From NCBI GenBank assembly GCA_017620205.1, contig JAFZQX010000029.1:1-55419 (forward strand): a stretch of DNA of 55,419 nucleotides, in the 5' to 3' direction. A model generated the notes under the pieces. It saw only the letters and a program-made list of their open reading frames with translations, made no database searches and was not told where the DNA came from. The position numbers and the translations under genes were made by a program. The stretch is from Clostridia bacterium. GTDB taxonomy: Bacteria; Bacillota; Clostridia; UMGS1883; UMGS1540. Positions 16,477 to 24,400 of this stretch are shown here, one piece after another. Position 1 is the first letter of the stretch. Each line of letters starts with the position of its first letter.

Positions 16477-17240
16477 TATCTCTTTTTATATAATACAAGC
16501 TCCGGATTTTCTCCGTTTTCTTCATAGGTGCAAACGAGAATAAAATCCATGTTAGCGGCTATACCAAAGCATCTGTCGCCGCCGAATTCCGAGGGAAGCT
16601 GATTCCCGAGATACGTTACGTTATCATCAAGAAGCTTTGCCGCGTTTCCGCTTGGAAGTCTGAATTCAAGGTTTATGAATTTGCCCACAAGCGCGTTTAG
16701 CTTTTCTACCTTCGGCATACCCTCTATACCGAGCGCATTTATTTCTTCAATCAGCTTTTCTTTAAATTCCTCAAACTGACCGTTATCGGAAAGCTCTTCA
16801 TATTTCTTCCAGTAGTTAAGCTTCGGGAGTTTTTCTTTCATATAGGCACGCGCCTCAGTTTCCGAAAATCCTTCTTTTGTCATAAGCGGAATGCAGACAT
16901 CGATAAGATCGTCCATATTGCTGTATGTATATGTGCCGTCTGCATAGCACCATTTACAGTAGTCTTCATTCATGGAGCCGTCTTTGTTTCTGCCTATTAT
17001 GCTATCCTCAAGCGGCATGCCGCAGCACTGACACATAAGCTGACGCGGTGCGCCGAGCAATGTATTTATTGAAACGCCGAAAAGCTCCGACAAAAGCTTC
17101 AGCGTTTCGGTGTTCGGAACGGTTTCTCCGTTTTCCCAGCGTGACACCGCCTGACGGGTTACAAACACCTTTTCCGCAAGCTCATCCTGCGACATTCCCT
17201 TTTGCGTTCTTAAATTATATATCACTTCTTTTGTTGACAT
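16476..17240 (-). CDS. XRE-type regulator with a zinc-ribbon domain
   Basis: The 254-residue product has an N-terminal helix-turn-helix (residues about 5-60; QKGMSQDELAEKVFVTRQAV, SRWENGETVPN) and then a putative zinc ribbon (MCQCCGMPLED...EDYCKWCYADG), followed by a helical region and an acidic domain of unknown function. ATG 17240 is chosen because AGAGGTGAT lies at the right spacing; an upstream in-frame GTG is possible. Probably a cytosolic transcription factor. Targets unknown. Confidence 0.75.
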   Translation of the reverse strand: MSTKEVIYNLRTQKGMSQDELAEKVFVTRQAVSRWENGETVPNTETLKLLSELFGVSINTLLGAPRQLMCQCCGMPLEDSIIGRNKDGSMNEDYCKWCYADGTYTYSNMDDLIDVCIPLMTKEGFSETEARAYMKEKLPKLNYWKKYEELSDNGQFEEFKEKLIEEINALGIEGMPKVEKLNALVGKFINLEFRLPSGNAAKLLDDNVTYLGNQLPSEFGGDRCFGIAANMDFILVCTYEENGENPELVLYKKR

Positions 17241-17284
17241 CAAAATCACCTCTCGTATATATAATACTGCAACAAAAATAAAAA

Positions 17285-17579
17285 AGCAAGCAACTATCTG
17301 TTGCTTGCTTCAGATTGATGACAAAGTCATCAGGATTATAAGACGCTGAGAAACGACGGTATATTTCGCGAATTCAAATTCGTCGGCGTACGTGGGTACG
17401 GTAGAGTTTGAATTCGCGGAAAGCAAGCAGCCCCAAGGGATTTCGACAATCTCTTGGGGCTGGGTTTTGAAATCAAAAAAACTATGTTTGTTCTTTATTA
17501 ATTGCCAACAAAATACGCTCCCCTTGCGGTAGACCGAGTTTGTCAGCCGTCTAAAGCAAGCAACACGCTGTTGCTTGCT
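17285..17579. other. Structured intergenic block: twin hairpins flanking nested palindromes
   Basis: No gene is visible between 17250 and 17587. The block starts and ends with nearly the same hairpin, AGCAAGCAAC-5 bases-GTTGCTTGCT (17285-17309 and 17555-17579). Between them lie GATGAC/GTCATC, a long hairpin with 12-base arms CGCGAATTCAAA / TTTGAATTCGCG (17367-17378, 17407-17418) enclosing CGTAC/GTACG, and GCCCCAAG / CTTGGGGC (17430-17437, 17453-17460). The left hairpin plus T-run can end transcription of the minus-strand TSCPD gene. The rest may be a small dispersed repeat element. Confidence 0.6.
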
Positions 17580-17587
17580 TTTAAAAA

Positions 17588-17845
17588 TTATGCAGTTGTT
17601 TTGTCATACGCCTGGCGCACGGCTTTTGCGAGCTGATCGGCGCAGGACGTCGGGCGGAAGCCGCATGTGTTTCCGAGCAGATATTCCTCTATTTTTTCAA
17701 CAGTCCAGCCGTCAACAAGTTTTGAAATTGCTTTAAGGTTTCCGTTGCAGCCGCCGAGAAAGCTTATGTTTTTTATAACGTTTCCTTCTATGTCAAAGCT
17801 TATCATCTGCGAGCAAACGTCTTTTGTTTTATATTCGTAATGCAT
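17588..17845 (-). CDS. TSCPD-domain small protein (TIGR03905-like)
   Basis: This 85-residue protein contains the cysteine-bearing motifs of the TSCPD family: VCSQMISFDIEGNVIKNISF, GGCNGNLKAISKLVDGW and the signature variant TSCADQLAKAV. TSCPD domains occur alone, as here, or fused to class II ribonucleotide reductases and may bind metal or nucleotide. Standalone clostridial forms of this length are common. Preceded by a GGAGGATAAA ribosome binding site. Confidence 0.85.
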   Translation of the reverse strand: MHYEYKTKDVCSQMISFDIEGNVIKNISFLGGCNGNLKAISKLVDGWTVEKIEEYLLGNTCGFRPTSCADQLAKAVRQAYDKTTA

Positions 17846-17899
17846 TTTATCCTCCGTATTTATAATTTTATTAAATTATACACAAAGAGCAGCATTTTG

Positions 17900-18559
17900 T
17901 CAACTCCTGCCGTTATCTATCATTCCATAAAGTCTTGAGAGCGCGTCCGCTATGCCGCCCACTTCATCTATAAGCCCCGCCGAAACCGCTTCTTCGCCCA
18001 AAAGAATAGTGCCCGTGTCGTTTGCAAGCTCGCCCGTATTCATAATAAGTCTTCTGAAGCTGTCCCTTGAAATTTTAGAGTTTTTAATTACAAACTGCAC
18101 AACTCTCTCCTGCATTTTGTTTAAGTATTCAAACGTCTGCGGAACGCTTATGACGGTGCCGTTAAATCTTATGGGGTGCAGCGTCATTGTGGCGGTAGGA
18201 ACTATAAACGAATATTTTGCGGCAACGGCAAGCGGCACACCTATGCTGTGACCGCCGCCGAGCACCAGAGATACCGTTGGCTTTTTCATGCCCGAAATCA
18301 TCTCCGCTATCGCGAGCCCCGCTTCAACATCGCCGCCCATTGTGTTAAGTATTATAAAGAGGCCGTCTATCTTCTCACTTTCTTCAACCGACACCAGAAG
18401 CGGCAGAATATGCTCGTACTTTGTCGTTTTATTCTGCGGCGGCAGCAGCATATGCCCCTCTATCTGACCTATTATTGTAAGGCAGTAAATATTTCCCTTT
18501 TGAGTTTTAATCTCCGCGGACGGCATATCGTTTATGTTTTCTCTTTTTGCCTCTTCCAT
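17900..18559 (-). CDS. tepA: ClpP-like serine protease of the TepA/YmfB type
   Basis: This 219-residue protein has the ClpP/crotonase fold: [20 protein letters not shown] (oxyanion region), [11 protein letters not shown] with nucleophile Ser105, and TMTLHPIRF with His128. This arrangement, with no Clp-type N-terminus, is that of TepA (translocation-enhancing protein, YmfB), a cytosolic protease implicated in degrading signal peptides or sporulation-related proteins. GGAGG precedes the start. It shares orientation with the small membrane protein upstream. Confidence 0.8.
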   Translation of the reverse strand: MEEAKRENINDMPSAEIKTQKGNIYCLTIIGQIEGHMLLPPQNKTTKYEHILPLLVSVEESEKIDGLFIILNTMGGDVEAGLAIAEMISGMKKPTVSLVLGGGHSIGVPLAVAAKYSFIVPTATMTLHPIRFNGTVISVPQTFEYLNKMQERVVQFVIKNSKISRDSFRRLIMNTGELANDTGTILLGEEAVSAGLIDEVGGIADALSRLYGMIDNGRS

Positions 18560-18580
18560 GCTTCCTCCAAAAGAAATAAC

Positions 18581-18600
18581 GGCTCTGCCGAAACAGAGCC
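18581..18600 (-). terminator. Terminator or attenuator between 18615 and tepA
   Basis: GGCTCTG / CAGAGCC arms with a six-base loop. On the minus strand the hairpin is followed by GTTATTTCTTTT and on the plus strand by TTTTT. It separates the small membrane protein gene from tepA. Confidence 0.65.
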
Positions 18601-18614
18601 TTTTTCACGTTTGA

Positions 18615-18785
18615 TTATGAGTCAATGATAGTGTCTATAACGCTCCCCAAAGTTCTGAAGGCCTTTGTTGTGCCCTTTCTTAAACTCTTGCTCTGTTTGT
18701 CATTTAAAGGATCTGCTATCATGCCGACTACGGAGCCTATAACAGCTCCCGATATAAGACCTACAACAAAACCTGTTTTTTTCAT
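18615..18785 (-). CDS. YtxH-like small membrane protein
   Basis: This short gene encodes 56 residues: MKKTGFVVGLISGAVIGSVV, then GMIADPLNDKQSKSLRKGT and an amphipathic end. A single glycine-rich membrane helix with a basic cytosolic tail is the YtxH-like layout. TTGGAGGTAAATCT precedes the ATG, which supports real translation. Function unknown; relatives are stress- or envelope-associated. Confidence 0.7.
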   Translation of the reverse strand: MKKTGFVVGLISGAVIGSVVGMIADPLNDKQSKSLRKGTTKAFRTLGSVIDTIIDS

Positions 18786-18810
18786 AGATTTACCTCCAAT
18801 ACATAATACT

Positions 18811-19473
18811 TCAGCGGCAGAAAACGTGTTTGCCGATAGACGCTACAACGGGGCGCGATTTAATCCAGCTGTTTGTTGCCGTCCTCGGATTATAATAATA
18901 AATTGCGCCGTGGGCGGGGTCCCAGCCGCCGAGTGCGTCCTGCGCCGCCCTTATGCAGCTGTCGGACACAGCCATATTAATCTGCCCGTCCGATACGGCG
19001 TCAAAAGCGCCCGGCTGATATATAACGCCCGCTACGCTGTTTGGAAAAGACGAATGCTTTACGCGGTTTAAAATAACCGCACCTACAGCTACCTGCCCCG
19101 TGTACGGCTCTCCCCTCGCCTCTCCGTTTATAGCCATCGCCAGAAGGTTTACCGTACCGCTTTGGTTATATGACGAGGTTCCCGTTGACAGCCCGATTTT
19201 CGCGAGCGTTGCGGGGCCTGCTATGCCGTCCGGCGCCAGACCGTTTGCGCTTTGAAACTTTTTAACTGCGGCAACGGTGCGCGAGCCGTAAATCCCGTCT
19301 ATATCGCCGTAATAATACCCCCATGCTTTGAGCCGTCTTTGAATATTATAAACCTCCGTACCGCTTGAGCCGAATTTTGATAAAGCTTCGCTTGTTTCGG
19401 GAACGCTTATGCCCAGCACGCATGCAGAAATTATTAAAGCCAAAAGTGATACTTTTTTTATTTTTCTCTTCAT
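18811..19473 (-). CDS. sleB: Spore cortex-lytic enzyme, SleB-like
   Basis: The 220-residue product starts at ATG 19473 (GGAGAATTGCT upstream) with a signal peptide, then a peptidoglycan-binding repeat (GTEVYNIQRRLKAWGYYYGD...SRTVAAVKKFQSANGLAPDG) and a cell-wall hydrolase domain (LLAMAINGEARGEPYTGQ, AVGAVILNRVKHSSFPN, GQINMAV, GAIYYYNPRTATNSWI) with Glu of NGEARGE as catalytic acid. This is the domain order of SleB, which hydrolyses cortex during germination. Standalone cell-wall hydrolases of similar layout exist, so the sleB name is likely but not certain. Confidence 0.85.
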   Translation of the reverse strand: MKRKIKKVSLLALIISACVLGISVPETSEALSKFGSSGTEVYNIQRRLKAWGYYYGDIDGIYGSRTVAAVKKFQSANGLAPDGIAGPATLAKIGLSTGTSSYNQSGTVNLLAMAINGEARGEPYTGQVAVGAVILNRVKHSSFPNSVAGVIYQPGAFDAVSDGQINMAVSDSCIRAAQDALGGWDPAHGAIYYYNPRTATNSWIKSRPVVASIGKHVFCR

Positions 19474-19598
19474 AGCAATTCTCCGTTCTGAAATATAGTA
19501 TTTCTGAAAAAACGAAAATCTAACCCGTAAATTTTTGACATATAATAATCGTTTTGTTTTCTGCATATAATAGAAAAAAAAGACAGGAGACCGTAATT

Positions 19599-20066
19599 AT
19601 GAAAAAAACTTGGATTTATACTGTAAACATAGCCGCCGCGCTCGGAGTTGGCGTGCTTTCGGCGTTTGTTTCCGGAAATATGGACGTATTCCAAACCATA
19701 GAAAAACCGCCGCTTACGCCGCCCGCCGCGCTTTTTCCCATTGTATGGACAATTCTGTTTACTCTGATGGGCATAGGTATTTCTCTTGTATTAACCTCGG
19801 ACTCAAAAACGGGACAAAAAAAAGAATCTTTACGGCTTTATGTTTTGCAGCTTATATTTAACTTTTTCTGGAGCATACTGTTTTTTAACATGCGCCTTTT
19901 CGGAGTCGCTTTTTTCTGGCTTCTGGCACTTTGGATTTTGATTGTTTTAATGACGGTAAGCTTTAGAAAATCGTCAAAACCTGCGGCGTATCTGCAAATT
20001 CCGTATATAGTATGGGTAGCCTTCGCGGGATATTTAAACCTTGCCATATATTTTTTGTCAAAGTAA
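19599..20066 (+). CDS. TspO/MBR family membrane protein
   Basis: This 155-residue protein starts at ATG 19599 behind CAGGAGACCG. Five membrane helices, the motif IEKPPLTPPAALFPIVWTIL and a family-like FFWSILFF segment identify the TspO/MBR (peripheral benzodiazepine receptor-like) family, which binds porphyrins and affects tetrapyrrole and stress metabolism. Divergent from sleB; the shared 125-base gap contains AT-rich promoter-like sequence but no clean consensus pair. Confidence 0.85.
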   Translation: MKKTWIYTVNIAAALGVGVLSAFVSGNMDVFQTIEKPPLTPPAALFPIVWTILFTLMGIGISLVLTSDSKTGQKKESLRLYVLQLIFNFFWSILFFNMRLFGVAFFWLLALWILIVLMTVSFRKSSKPAAYLQIPYIVWVAFAGYLNLAIYFLSK

Positions 20067-20079
20067 TTTATAAAAACAC

Positions 20080-20108
20080 TTGCCTAAAACGCCGAAATAG
20101 TTTATAAT
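20080..20108 (+). promoter_or_regulatory. Sigma-A-type promoter for ruvX
   Basis: TTGCCT (20080-20085), 17 bases, TATAAT (20103-20108), 24 bases upstream of the preferred ruvX start. Confidence 0.7.
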
Positions 20109-20132
20109 GAGATTAAGAAAGCGGTGTTTTAT

Positions 20133-20543
20133 TTGAGGATACTCGGAATTGATTACGGTGACGCAAGAGTAGGCATAGCAGTCAGCGACCTACTCGGGAT
20201 CACGGCACAGGGAATTGACGTTATTGCCGAAAAGAATTTTGAAAATCAGGTTGAAAAGGTTGCGTCTTACGTAAAAGAATACAAAGCAGAAAAAATTGTT
20301 TTGGGCTTCCCCAAAAACATGAACGGCACGGTTGGCGAGCGCGGCGAAAAGACAAAAGTTTTCGCAGACGCTTTAAAAAAACAAGTTGACGCCGAGATTA
20401 TTTTCTGGGACGAAAGGCTTACAACCGCCGCGGCGCACAGGACACTCGCCGAAGGCTCTGTAAGCGGCAAAAAGCGCAAAGGAATTTTAGATAAGCTGTC
20501 TGCCGTATTCATTTTGCAGGGGTATCTTGACAGTCAAAGATAA
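20133..20543 (+). CDS. ruvX: Putative pre-16S rRNA nuclease / Holliday junction resolvase-like RuvX (YqgF)
   Basis: The 136-residue product begins at TTG 20133 (LRILGIDYGDARVGIA); an in-frame GTG at 20124 is possible. The RNase-H-like fold is marked by GIDYGDARVGIAVSD, VLGFPKNMNGTVGER and FWDERLTTAAAH, with acidic catalytic residues in the first and third motifs. YqgF proteins process the 5' end of 16S rRNA. It forms an operon with the DUF1292 gene and precedes the 6S RNA gene. Confidence 0.9.
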   Translation: MRILGIDYGDARVGIAVSDLLGITAQGIDVIAEKNFENQVEKVASYVKEYKAEKIVLGFPKNMNGTVGERGEKTKVFADALKKQVDAEIIFWDERLTTAAAHRTLAEGSVSGKKRKGILDKLSAVFILQGYLDSQR

Positions 20544-20566
20544 AACGCCCGAAAGGATTGATTTAA

Positions 20567-20857
20567 ATGAGCGAAAATAACGAAAACATCGTTGAATTAA
20601 TCGATGACGAAGGGAAAAAATATCAGCTTGAAATACTTGACATTTTAGAGCACGGCGGCAAGGAATATGCCGTGGGCATCCCCGCCGACACTCCCGAAGA
20701 CGAAGAAGAAGCAACCGTGCTTATCATGCACCTGGTGCACGCAAACGAAGAAGAAGACATTTTAGAGCCCGTTGAGGACGAAAAAGAGCTTCAGGCTGTT
20801 TTTGAGGTTTTTAAAACCCACATGGACAGCGAAGAGTTCGAATTCGAAGAAGAGTAA
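20567..20857 (+). CDS. DUF1292 acidic small protein
   Basis: This 96-residue strongly acidic protein matches the DUF1292 pattern: NIVELIDDEGKKYQLEILDI, GKEYAVGIPAD, EEEATVLIMHLVH and a glutamate-rich end. It commonly follows ruvX in Firmicutes. Function unknown. GAAAGGATTGATTTAA precedes the ATG. Confidence 0.85.
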   Translation: MSENNENIVELIDDEGKKYQLEILDILEHGGKEYAVGIPADTPEDEEEATVLIMHLVHANEEEDILEPVEDEKELQAVFEVFKTHMDSEEFEFEEE

Positions 20858-20860
20858 TTA

Positions 20861-21050
20861 AATCCCTGCGGTGTGCGCTAAGCGGTCACATTTTAGCCAA
20901 CACTATTATGTAAGGGAATCCGAGCTGCTGCAGCTGTGTGTTATGCCCCCGTATAACGGTCTGAGGAAAACCCGTAAACTGCGGCTAAGGTTACCCACCT
21001 GCAAAGCAGGTTGAAATACAGCCGTCAAACGGCACAGTGGGGAGAACCAA
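20861..21050 (+). ncRNA. ssrS: 6S RNA (ssrS)
   Basis: 6S RNA binds the sigma-70-type RNA polymerase holoenzyme as an open-promoter mimic. The 5' part CCCTGCGGTGTGCGC pairs with GGCACAGTGGGGA near 21032-21044 to form the closing stem, with only one or two mismatches. Within it AAGCGG(T)CAC...TTTTAGCCAACAC and the 3' segment CACCTGCAAAGCAGGTTGAA then ATACAGCC line up with the corresponding parts of E. coli 6S RNA (GCAAGCGG..., GAGCCGATA, GGGTTACAGCC). A hairpin follows at 21081-21122. Exact ends are estimated. Confidence 0.88.
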
Positions 21051-21080
21051 AAAATACGGAGCCAAACTAAACTCCTTAGT

Positions 21081-21122
21081 GAAGGGTATGTGGATGCACA
21101 TGTTGTGTTTCGCATACCCTTC
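21081..21122 (+). terminator. Hairpin after the 6S RNA
   Basis: GAAGGGTATG (21081-21090) pairs with CATACCCTTC (21113-21122) around an inner TGTGGATGCACA segment. The T-run is poor, so it may be a processing or termination structure for 6S RNA. Confidence 0.5.
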
Positions 21123-21154
21123 AGACTTATTTTCAGGGGGTGTCCGAAACAGAA

Positions 21155-21562
21155 ATGATTAAAAAACTCATATCTAAATACAGCGATCTTATTCCCTACG
21201 CCGTGTTCGGCGCACTTACTACTTTAATAGATTTCGCCATATATTATTTGCTGTATACATACTGCGGCATAAACAATATTTTAAGCACAATTACAGCTTT
21301 TATCGCGGCGGTGCTTTTTGCGTTTGTGACAAACAAACTCTTCGTTTTTAAAAGCAAATCATGGGACAAGTTGGTAGCGCTGCCGGAATTTTTAAAATTT
21401 ATTGCCGCGCGCATCGGCACATTTATTTTCACTGTCCTGTTTATGTATATAACGGTTGATTTATTTAAGCTAAACGGTCCCTTAATGAAGATAATCCAAA
21501 ACGTTATAGTTATAATTCTTAATTATATTTTCAGCAAATACATGATTTTTAAAGGAGTGTAA
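21155..21562 (+). CDS. GtrA-family membrane protein
   Basis: The 135-residue product (an in-frame GTG at 21140 would add five residues) has four membrane helices with YAVFGALTTLIDFAIYYLLY, TNKLFVFKS and LNYIFSKYMIFK, the GtrA signature. GtrA proteins are thought to flip or assist translocation of lipid-linked sugars for cell-surface glycans. It directly precedes the PPC-domain gene by four bases. Confidence 0.85.
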   Translation: MIKKLISKYSDLIPYAVFGALTTLIDFAIYYLLYTYCGINNILSTITAFIAAVLFAFVTNKLFVFKSKSWDKLVALPEFLKFIAARIGTFIFTVLFMYITVDLFKLNGPLMKIIQNVIVIILNYIFSKYMIFKGV

Positions 21563-21566
21563 CAGC

Positions 21567-22004
21567 ATGGAATACAGAAAAATAGGTCAGACAATATATG
21601 CGAGAATAGACAAAGGCGATGAGATAATAGAAAATATTCTTGCTGTATGCAAAAAAGAAAATATAGACTCCGCCGTGTTCAGCGGCATTGGCGGCTGCAG
21701 CGAAGCGGAAATTCAAACGTTTATTCCGTCTTTGGGCGCGTTTGAAACAGAAAAGATAAGCGGTATGCTGGAGCTTGTTTCAATGAACGGAAACGTTTTA
21801 AAAGACGAAAACGGCGATTACTGCCACCATACGCACGCCATGTTTTCTTTTAAGGAAAACGGAGAGCACAAGCAGGCGGGCGGACATATGAAATCCGCAA
21901 CCGTTTTATATACTGCCGAAATAGAAATACGCCCGACCGTAGGCGGCATCATTAAAAAGAAATTCGACCCGGAAACGGGCACGGGATTTTGGAGTTTTGA
22001 ATAA
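21567..22004 (+). CDS. PPC/DUF296-domain putative DNA-binding protein
   Basis: This 145-residue protein matches the PPC (DUF296) domain: FSGIGGCSEAEIQTF, LELVSMNGNVLKDENGDYCH, HTHAMFSF and AGGHMKSATVLYTAEIEI. The domain trimerises and binds metal through the HTH histidines. In bacteria it occurs alone with unknown role. Ends at a strong terminator. Confidence 0.85.
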   Translation: MEYRKIGQTIYARIDKGDEIIENILAVCKKENIDSAVFSGIGGCSEAEIQTFIPSLGAFETEKISGMLELVSMNGNVLKDENGDYCHHTHAMFSFKENGEHKQAGGHMKSATVLYTAEIEIRPTVGGIIKKKFDPETGTGFWSFE

Positions 22005-22010
22005 CTAAAA

Positions 22011-22040
22011 AGCTGAGCGAAAAAACATTTTTCGCTCAGC
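22011..22040. terminator. Bidirectional rho-independent terminator
   Basis: Thirteen-base arms AGCTGAGCGAAAA / TTTTCGCTCAGCT with a four-base loop, A-run before and T-run after, lie between convergent genes ending at 22004 and 22058. Confidence 0.9.
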
Positions 22041-22057
22041 TTTTTTGTCTGTTTTCA

Positions 22058-24109
22058 TTATTTTTTAAGGTGTATTACGGGGCGGATTCCCAATTCTTTG
22101 TCAGCATTTTCAAAGTAGATAAATCCGTCTGTATTTACATACCTTACTTTTTCTTTGTTGTTGAAATAGCATGTTTCAAGCCAATACTTCCCGCTGTCCG
22201 CTATTTTATAGTTTAAAGCAGCCATTGTTTTTATATGCGAAACGCTCGGCAGCACCACTGTATCCGTAACATAGCTTCCGTATGCTTCGGCAGTACCTTC
22301 GTATGCGAGCTCCGGATACAGACAACAGTAGAAATCTCTGTTCCCCTCTGCGGCGTTTTCTTTTTGGCTCTTGCTGTATAAAACTTTATGTCTTATCTCG
22401 GAAAGGCACATTCTTTCATCTTCTGTAAACTCCGACAAAAAGTCGCCGTTTAACCAGTTTCTTATCCATGAATCTTCGTAACAATTGTCGGCATTTTCGG
22501 AATAAGCCTGTGTACATACGGATGTGCTTAAAATAAGCGTTTTATAATCTTCCGTTTCATCAATAACAGTCCAGTTTAAATCGCGGCCTTTATATCTGCC
22601 GAAGCTTACGGTTTCCGGAGACGAATAAATATTGCCCTTAATATAAAAGATTAAAACAAGCAAAAGCGCCAAAACCGATACTTTTTTTAATAATCCTTTT
22701 TTTGAAAAGGCGGTGTAAAGCAGCCAGAGCAGCATTACATCAATATAGCCCATATAAAGAAACATGTGTTTTGATAAATCCGCTTCTCCGTTTGCTACAT
22801 AGGGCGAGAAAAACGCATATAAAACGGTTATCAAAAGTAATCCCGAAACAAGCACGGCATGCCGTTTCTTATTATAATACGAGCATAGCAGCCGCGTTAT
22901 TACAACGAAAAACGCTATGATAACCAAAGCATTTATAAAAGCCAAATCAAATCCGCTTTTTTCTCTTATCCTGCTCCAGATATTCATTCTGAAATAATCA
23001 CGCATATAGTCGCAGTTTAGAAAGAATTGGTTTTGCAGCATGCCGCAGAATTTTAAAATTCTTTTTACTGTTTTCAGCGTTTTAAGCGGATGAAAAATGT
23101 AAAAAGAGAGGAGCTTGGTATAGGATATGTTATCAACTTCGGAAAGATCATATAATTGGCGTATTTCACCCGCGTCGCTAACATAGCTGTGCGTATCTTT
23201 AAGCACAAAAAGCGAATCGTCCAACTCCATGCTCTTTAAATACTCTTTAGCTTCGGCATCACTGCAATTTCTTAAAATCCCAAAAAACACAGAATTATAA
23301 TTGGTCTCTTTTTTTATCCATCCGGGTATTACCGCAACGGACAGCAAAAGCAGTACAACGCTCAGTGCAAATGCCGCCGCCGTAATAATTCTATTTTTAC
23401 GTACCGGATACTTAACAAAAACCGTTACGGCATATATAATGCCGTAAATCACCGCGGCAGGCATATTGAAGGGTTTTACAGTTCCGTAAAGAATCAGAAT
23501 TACAAAGAAAATACACGCGTGTGATTTCTTAAATCCTTTATTAAATAACATGAGAATGAATCCCAATAAAAAAACAAACAAAATCTGCTGTATTCCTTCG
23601 CCGTATAAAGAGTTAAAATAGCTGATATATGCTATGTCGCAAAACAATACGACTGAAAAAAAGCAAAACAGAACAGATAACAGTTTGCTCTTAAACCCAA
23701 TTTGTCCCAGCGTAAACGACAACGCCAAAGCATATAAAACGCCAAACAAAAAACCGAGTATATAAATATTAAATGTTTCAGGCGCCTTGTGAAAAATAAC
23801 ATTGCTAAGCACGTTTACGGCAACGCCCAAACGGACAAGAATAACTTGCGAAGACGGATATGTCAAAAACCCTTTAAAGCCGAACAGTATTTTTAATAAA
23901 GACGAAAACAGCGACTGACCGTTAAGATTTATTAAAATTTCTCCGGACCCGCTTTTATATAAAGAGGAGAGTCTCATAACTCTTTCAAAATCTCCGTTGT
24001 CCGAAAGATAAACATTGTCGCCTCGAAAAAGTGTTAATAAAATTACGAACAACGAAAAGAGAAAAATCGCAATATATCTTTTTTTATTAACCAAAGACTG
24101 TAAACGCAT
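22058..24109 (-). CDS. Polytopic membrane protein fused to a C-terminal DUF6273-like domain
   Basis: This 683-residue protein has about 12 membrane helices in residues 10-500, with an early extracellular motif YLSDNGDFERVMRLS resembling glycan-assembly membrane proteins of the WsfD type. After the last helix, residues about 515-683 form a DUF6273-like domain: GRYKGRDLNWTVIDE, DSWIRNWLNGDFLSEFTEDE, DTVVLPSVSHIKTM, YWLETC and GIRPVIHLKK. DUF6273 is common in surface proteins of gut Clostridia. Joining the two on one chain is unusual. Exact function unknown. Confidence 0.55.
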   Translation of the reverse strand: MRLQSLVNKKRYIAIFLFSLFVILLTLFRGDNVYLSDNGDFERVMRLSSLYKSGSGEILINLNGQSLFSSLLKILFGFKGFLTYPSSQVILVRLGVAVNVLSNVIFHKAPETFNIYILGFLFGVLYALALSFTLGQIGFKSKLLSVLFCFFSVVLFCDIAYISYFNSLYGEGIQQILFVFLLGFILMLFNKGFKKSHACIFFVILILYGTVKPFNMPAAVIYGIIYAVTVFVKYPVRKNRIITAAAFALSVVLLLLSVAVIPGWIKKETNYNSVFFGILRNCSDAEAKEYLKSMELDDSLFVLKDTHSYVSDAGEIRQLYDLSEVDNISYTKLLSFYIFHPLKTLKTVKRILKFCGMLQNQFFLNCDYMRDYFRMNIWSRIREKSGFDLAFINALVIIAFFVVITRLLCSYYNKKRHAVLVSGLLLITVLYAFFSPYVANGEADLSKHMFLYMGYIDVMLLWLLYTAFSKKGLLKKVSVLALLLVLIFYIKGNIYSSPETVSFGRYKGRDLNWTVIDETEDYKTLILSTSVCTQAYSENADNCYEDSWIRNWLNGDFLSEFTEDERMCLSEIRHKVLYSKSQKENAAEGNRDFYCCLYPELAYEGTAEAYGSYVTDTVVLPSVSHIKTMAALNYKIADSGKYWLETCYFNNKEKVRYVNTDGFIYFENADKELGIRPVIHLKK

Positions 24110-24240
24110 AACAAAGCACCTTCTTTCTGTATTTTATTTGCAAAAGCCGATACCGTAACAATTATAGATGTTTTCACTCTGAAAGTCAATAGAAATTTCT
24201 CTCCGCTTTTCTGTTTAAGGTTTACAAAACGCGTATTTCA

Positions 24241-24387
24241 TGCGGTCTGTGCATTTTGTCGAGCACATTGGGGAAAAGAGAAAATGGCGCAGAAAGGCTT
24301 AATTGCAAAAAGGAACCTGCAAAAACAGGTTCCTTTCTTACTTTCATTTAATTATTCTACTTTTGCCTTTTGCGGTCTGTGCATTTT
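24241..24387. repeat. Pair of 17-bp direct repeats between divergent and terminated genes
   Basis: TGCGGTCTGTGCATTTT occurs at 24241-24257 and 24371-24387, followed by related GTCGAGCAC / TTCAAGCCC. A similar TGTGCATTTT-TCGAGCCC lies at 53823-53841. No gene is seen in 24110-24400 apart from the terminator at 24309. Confidence 0.6.
24309..24336 (-). terminator. Rho-independent terminator of the flavodiiron gene
   Basis: Eleven-base arms AAAGGAACCTG / CAGGTTCCTTT around CAAAAA. On the minus strand TTTTT follows the arm. It lies about 65 bases past the stop of the minus-strand gene at 24401. Confidence 0.8.
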
Positions 24388-24400
24388 TTCAAGCCCCAAC

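Noticed and set aside
17285..17579. CRISPR array or riboswitch in the structured block
   Set aside because: There are only two copies of the hairpin, no regular spacers, no cas genes, and the block lies downstream of the minus-strand TSCPD gene, where a riboswitch for it would not sit.
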